Positions 5,155 through 6,071 of a stretch of DNA of 6,071 nt are shown here, one piece after another; the first letter of the stretch is position 1, and each line of letters starts with the position of its first letter. The position numbers and the translations under genes were made by a program. The notes under the pieces were generated by a model, which made no database searches, was not told the DNA's origin, and saw nothing but the letters and a program-made list of their open reading frames with translations. The DNA is from Actinomycetota bacterium (GTDB lineage: Bacteria > Actinomycetota > Acidimicrobiia > Acidimicrobiales > Iamiaceae), in NCBI GenBank assembly GCA_017882935.1, contig JADGOP010000157.1, positions 1 through 6,071 of the forward strand. Reading direction: 5' to 3'.

Positions 5155-5967
5155 GTGTCGCTCCCGAGCAGTCGTGCCGCCCGCGTGCTGGACCGCGACG
5201 GCCTGCACGTGGTCGAGTCGGCGCCCCGCGAGCCCGCCCCCGGCTGGTGGCCCGACGACGCGGTGGTGGCACTGATCCACGGCACGATGGACCGCTCGGC
5301 GGGCATGGCGCGGCTCGCCCGACGCCTCGACGATGCCACCGTCGTGCGCTACGACCGCCGTGGCTACGGACGCTCCCGGGGGCTCGGGCCCGGCGGCCTC
5401 GAGGAGCACGTGCACGACCTCTTCGCGGTCCTCGACGGCCGGCGCGCGGTCCTCGCCGGGCACAGCTTCGGCGGGGTCGTGGCGCTGGCCGCCGCGGTCC
5501 TCGCCCCGCGACAGATCCGGTCGGTGTTCGCCTACGAGGCCCCGTCGCCCTGGGCCGACTGGTGGACGCGGTGGGACATCGACGCGGCCGGTCCCGGCGA
5601 CGACGCCGCCGGCGACGCGGCCGAGCTGTTCCTGCGGCGCATGCTCGGCGACCGGCTGTGGGAGCGGCTGCCCGCACGGACCCGTGCCGAGCGCCGGGCC
5701 GAGGGCGCCTCGATGATCGCCGAGATCTCCTCGCTCCAGGTGCCCGACCTGGCGTACGACCCCTCGCTGGTGTCGGTCCCCGTGGTGGTCTCGTACGGGT
5801 CGGCCACCGGGCCGCGGCACCGCCGGTCCGCCGAGTGGCTCGCCGAGCGCATCCCCGACGCCGAGTTGATCTGCGTGGCCGGCGCCGACCACGGTGCCCC
5901 GCTCACGCACCCCGCCGAGCTGGCCGACCTGGTCCGCCACACCGCCCGGCGCGCCACCCTCGGCTGA
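5155..5967 (+). CDS. Alpha/beta hydrolase fold protein
   Basis: With the GTG start at 5155 the product has 270 residues, normal for the fold. The oxyanion segment is ALIHGTMD (39-46). YDRRGYGRS (66-74) follows strand 4. The nucleophile elbow is AGHSFGG (101-107) with S104, and the catalytic histidine is H246 in GADHG. The usual acid after strand 7 is not evident, because VVSYGSATGPRHRR (211-224) has no Asp or Glu. E128 in FAYEAP after strand 6 could serve instead, as in haloalkane dehalogenases of the LinB type. A Trp-rich lid follows (SPWADWWTRWD, 131-141). No signal peptide is seen, so it is cytoplasmic. The fold covers esterases, lipases, C-C hydrolases and others, and I cannot name a substrate. 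The start is set by the leaderless promoter and by the protein reading sensibly only from about here, although the frame is open for 219 codons upstream. Confidence 0.9.
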   Translation: MSLPSSRAARVLDRDGLHVVESAPREPAPGWWPDDAVVALIHGTMDRSAGMARLARRLDDATVVRYDRRGYGRSRGLGPGGLEEHVHDLFAVLDGRRAVLAGHSFGGVVALAAAVLAPRQIRSVFAYEAPSPWADWWTRWDIDAAGPGDDAAGDAAELFLRRMLGDRLWERLPARTRAERRAEGASMIAEISSLQVPDLAYDPSLVSVPVVVSYGSATGPRHRRSAEWLAERIPDAELICVAGADHGAPLTHPAELADLVRHTARRATLG

Positions 5968-5972
5968 CGCCG

Positions 5973-5994
5973 GGCCGGTCCTCGCCGGCCTTCT
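5973..5994 (+). terminator. Candidate intrinsic terminator of the alpha/beta hydrolase gene
   Basis: GGCCGG (5973-5978) and CCGGCC (5985-5990) form a perfect 6-bp stem with a 6-nt loop, followed by TTCT, starting 5 nt after the stop codon. The position is right, but the T-tract is short. The right arm is also the start of the next palindrome, so the two structures compete. Confidence 0.4.
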
Positions 5995-6043
5995 GCGCAC
6001 GCATTCCGTCGCTCAGCGACGCTTTCCGTGCCCAGAACGCTGG
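5985..6043. repeat. Second intergenic palindrome, downstream of the alpha/beta hydrolase gene
   Basis: Positions 5985-6043 pair around 6014 without gaps: of 28 opposed pairs, 21 are Watson-Crick and one is G-T. The strongest parts are CGTCGC/GCGACG (6007-6012, 6016-6021) around a TCA loop, GCACG/CGTGC (5997-6001, 6027-6031) and TTCTG/CCAGAA near the outside. Its design recalls the element at 4311-4468. The remaining 6044-6071 shows no gene or clear signal; flanking repeats may extend past the window. Confidence 0.6.
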
Positions 6044-6071
6044 GTGGGGCGTGGCTGGGGAGTGCAACGGG

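Noticed and set aside
5074..6000. N-terminal extension of the histidine phosphatase frame on the minus strand
   Set aside because: It is antisense to the alpha/beta hydrolase; the phosphatase fold begins at MELLLIRHG, so the extension is a shadow.

Overview
This is a high-GC window with very high G/C at third codon positions. It carries six protein genes and no RNA genes, insertion-sequence transposase or CRISPR array that I can see. The base composition, the fatty-acid enzymes of mycobacterial type, the actinobacterial-style lytic transglycosylase and several TANNNT boxes placed 6-8 nt before start codons suggest an actinobacterium. Acidimicrobiia (Ilumatobacter/Iamia-like) is my best guess, but that is inference.

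Layout from left to right. (1) 1-1178, minus strand: a secreted protein with a signal peptide, a long helical region and a lytic transglycosylase domain, cut by the left edge before its stop. (2) 1273-2133, plus: a crotonase/enoyl-CoA hydratase family enzyme, divergent from gene 1. (3) 2164-2931, minus: a cytoplasmic glycerophosphodiester phosphodiesterase, convergent with gene 2 across 30 bp. (4) 3076-4314, plus: an acyl-CoA dehydrogenase, divergent from gene 3 across 144 bp that contain a clean inverted repeat resembling a TetR-type operator. (5) 4465-5073, minus: a histidine phosphatase, convergent with gene 4. The 150 bp between them is filled by a long palindrome. (6) 5155-5967, plus: an alpha/beta hydrolase, divergent from gene 5, with a good leaderless promoter. 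A second, shorter palindrome follows it to near the right edge.

Strands alternate gene by gene, so no two neighbours form an operon. The crotonase and the acyl-CoA dehydrogenase fit acyl-CoA breakdown, and the GDPD fits use of glycerophosphodiesters from phospholipids, but only position links them. The gene content is ordinary and I do not see a new multi-gene system. The most interesting signal is non-coding: the gapless palindrome at 4334-4452, wrapped by an outer repeat that holds the stop codons of both convergent genes, and a second palindrome of similar design at 5985-6043. These could be a family of mobile or REP-like palindromic elements, two-way terminators, or both.
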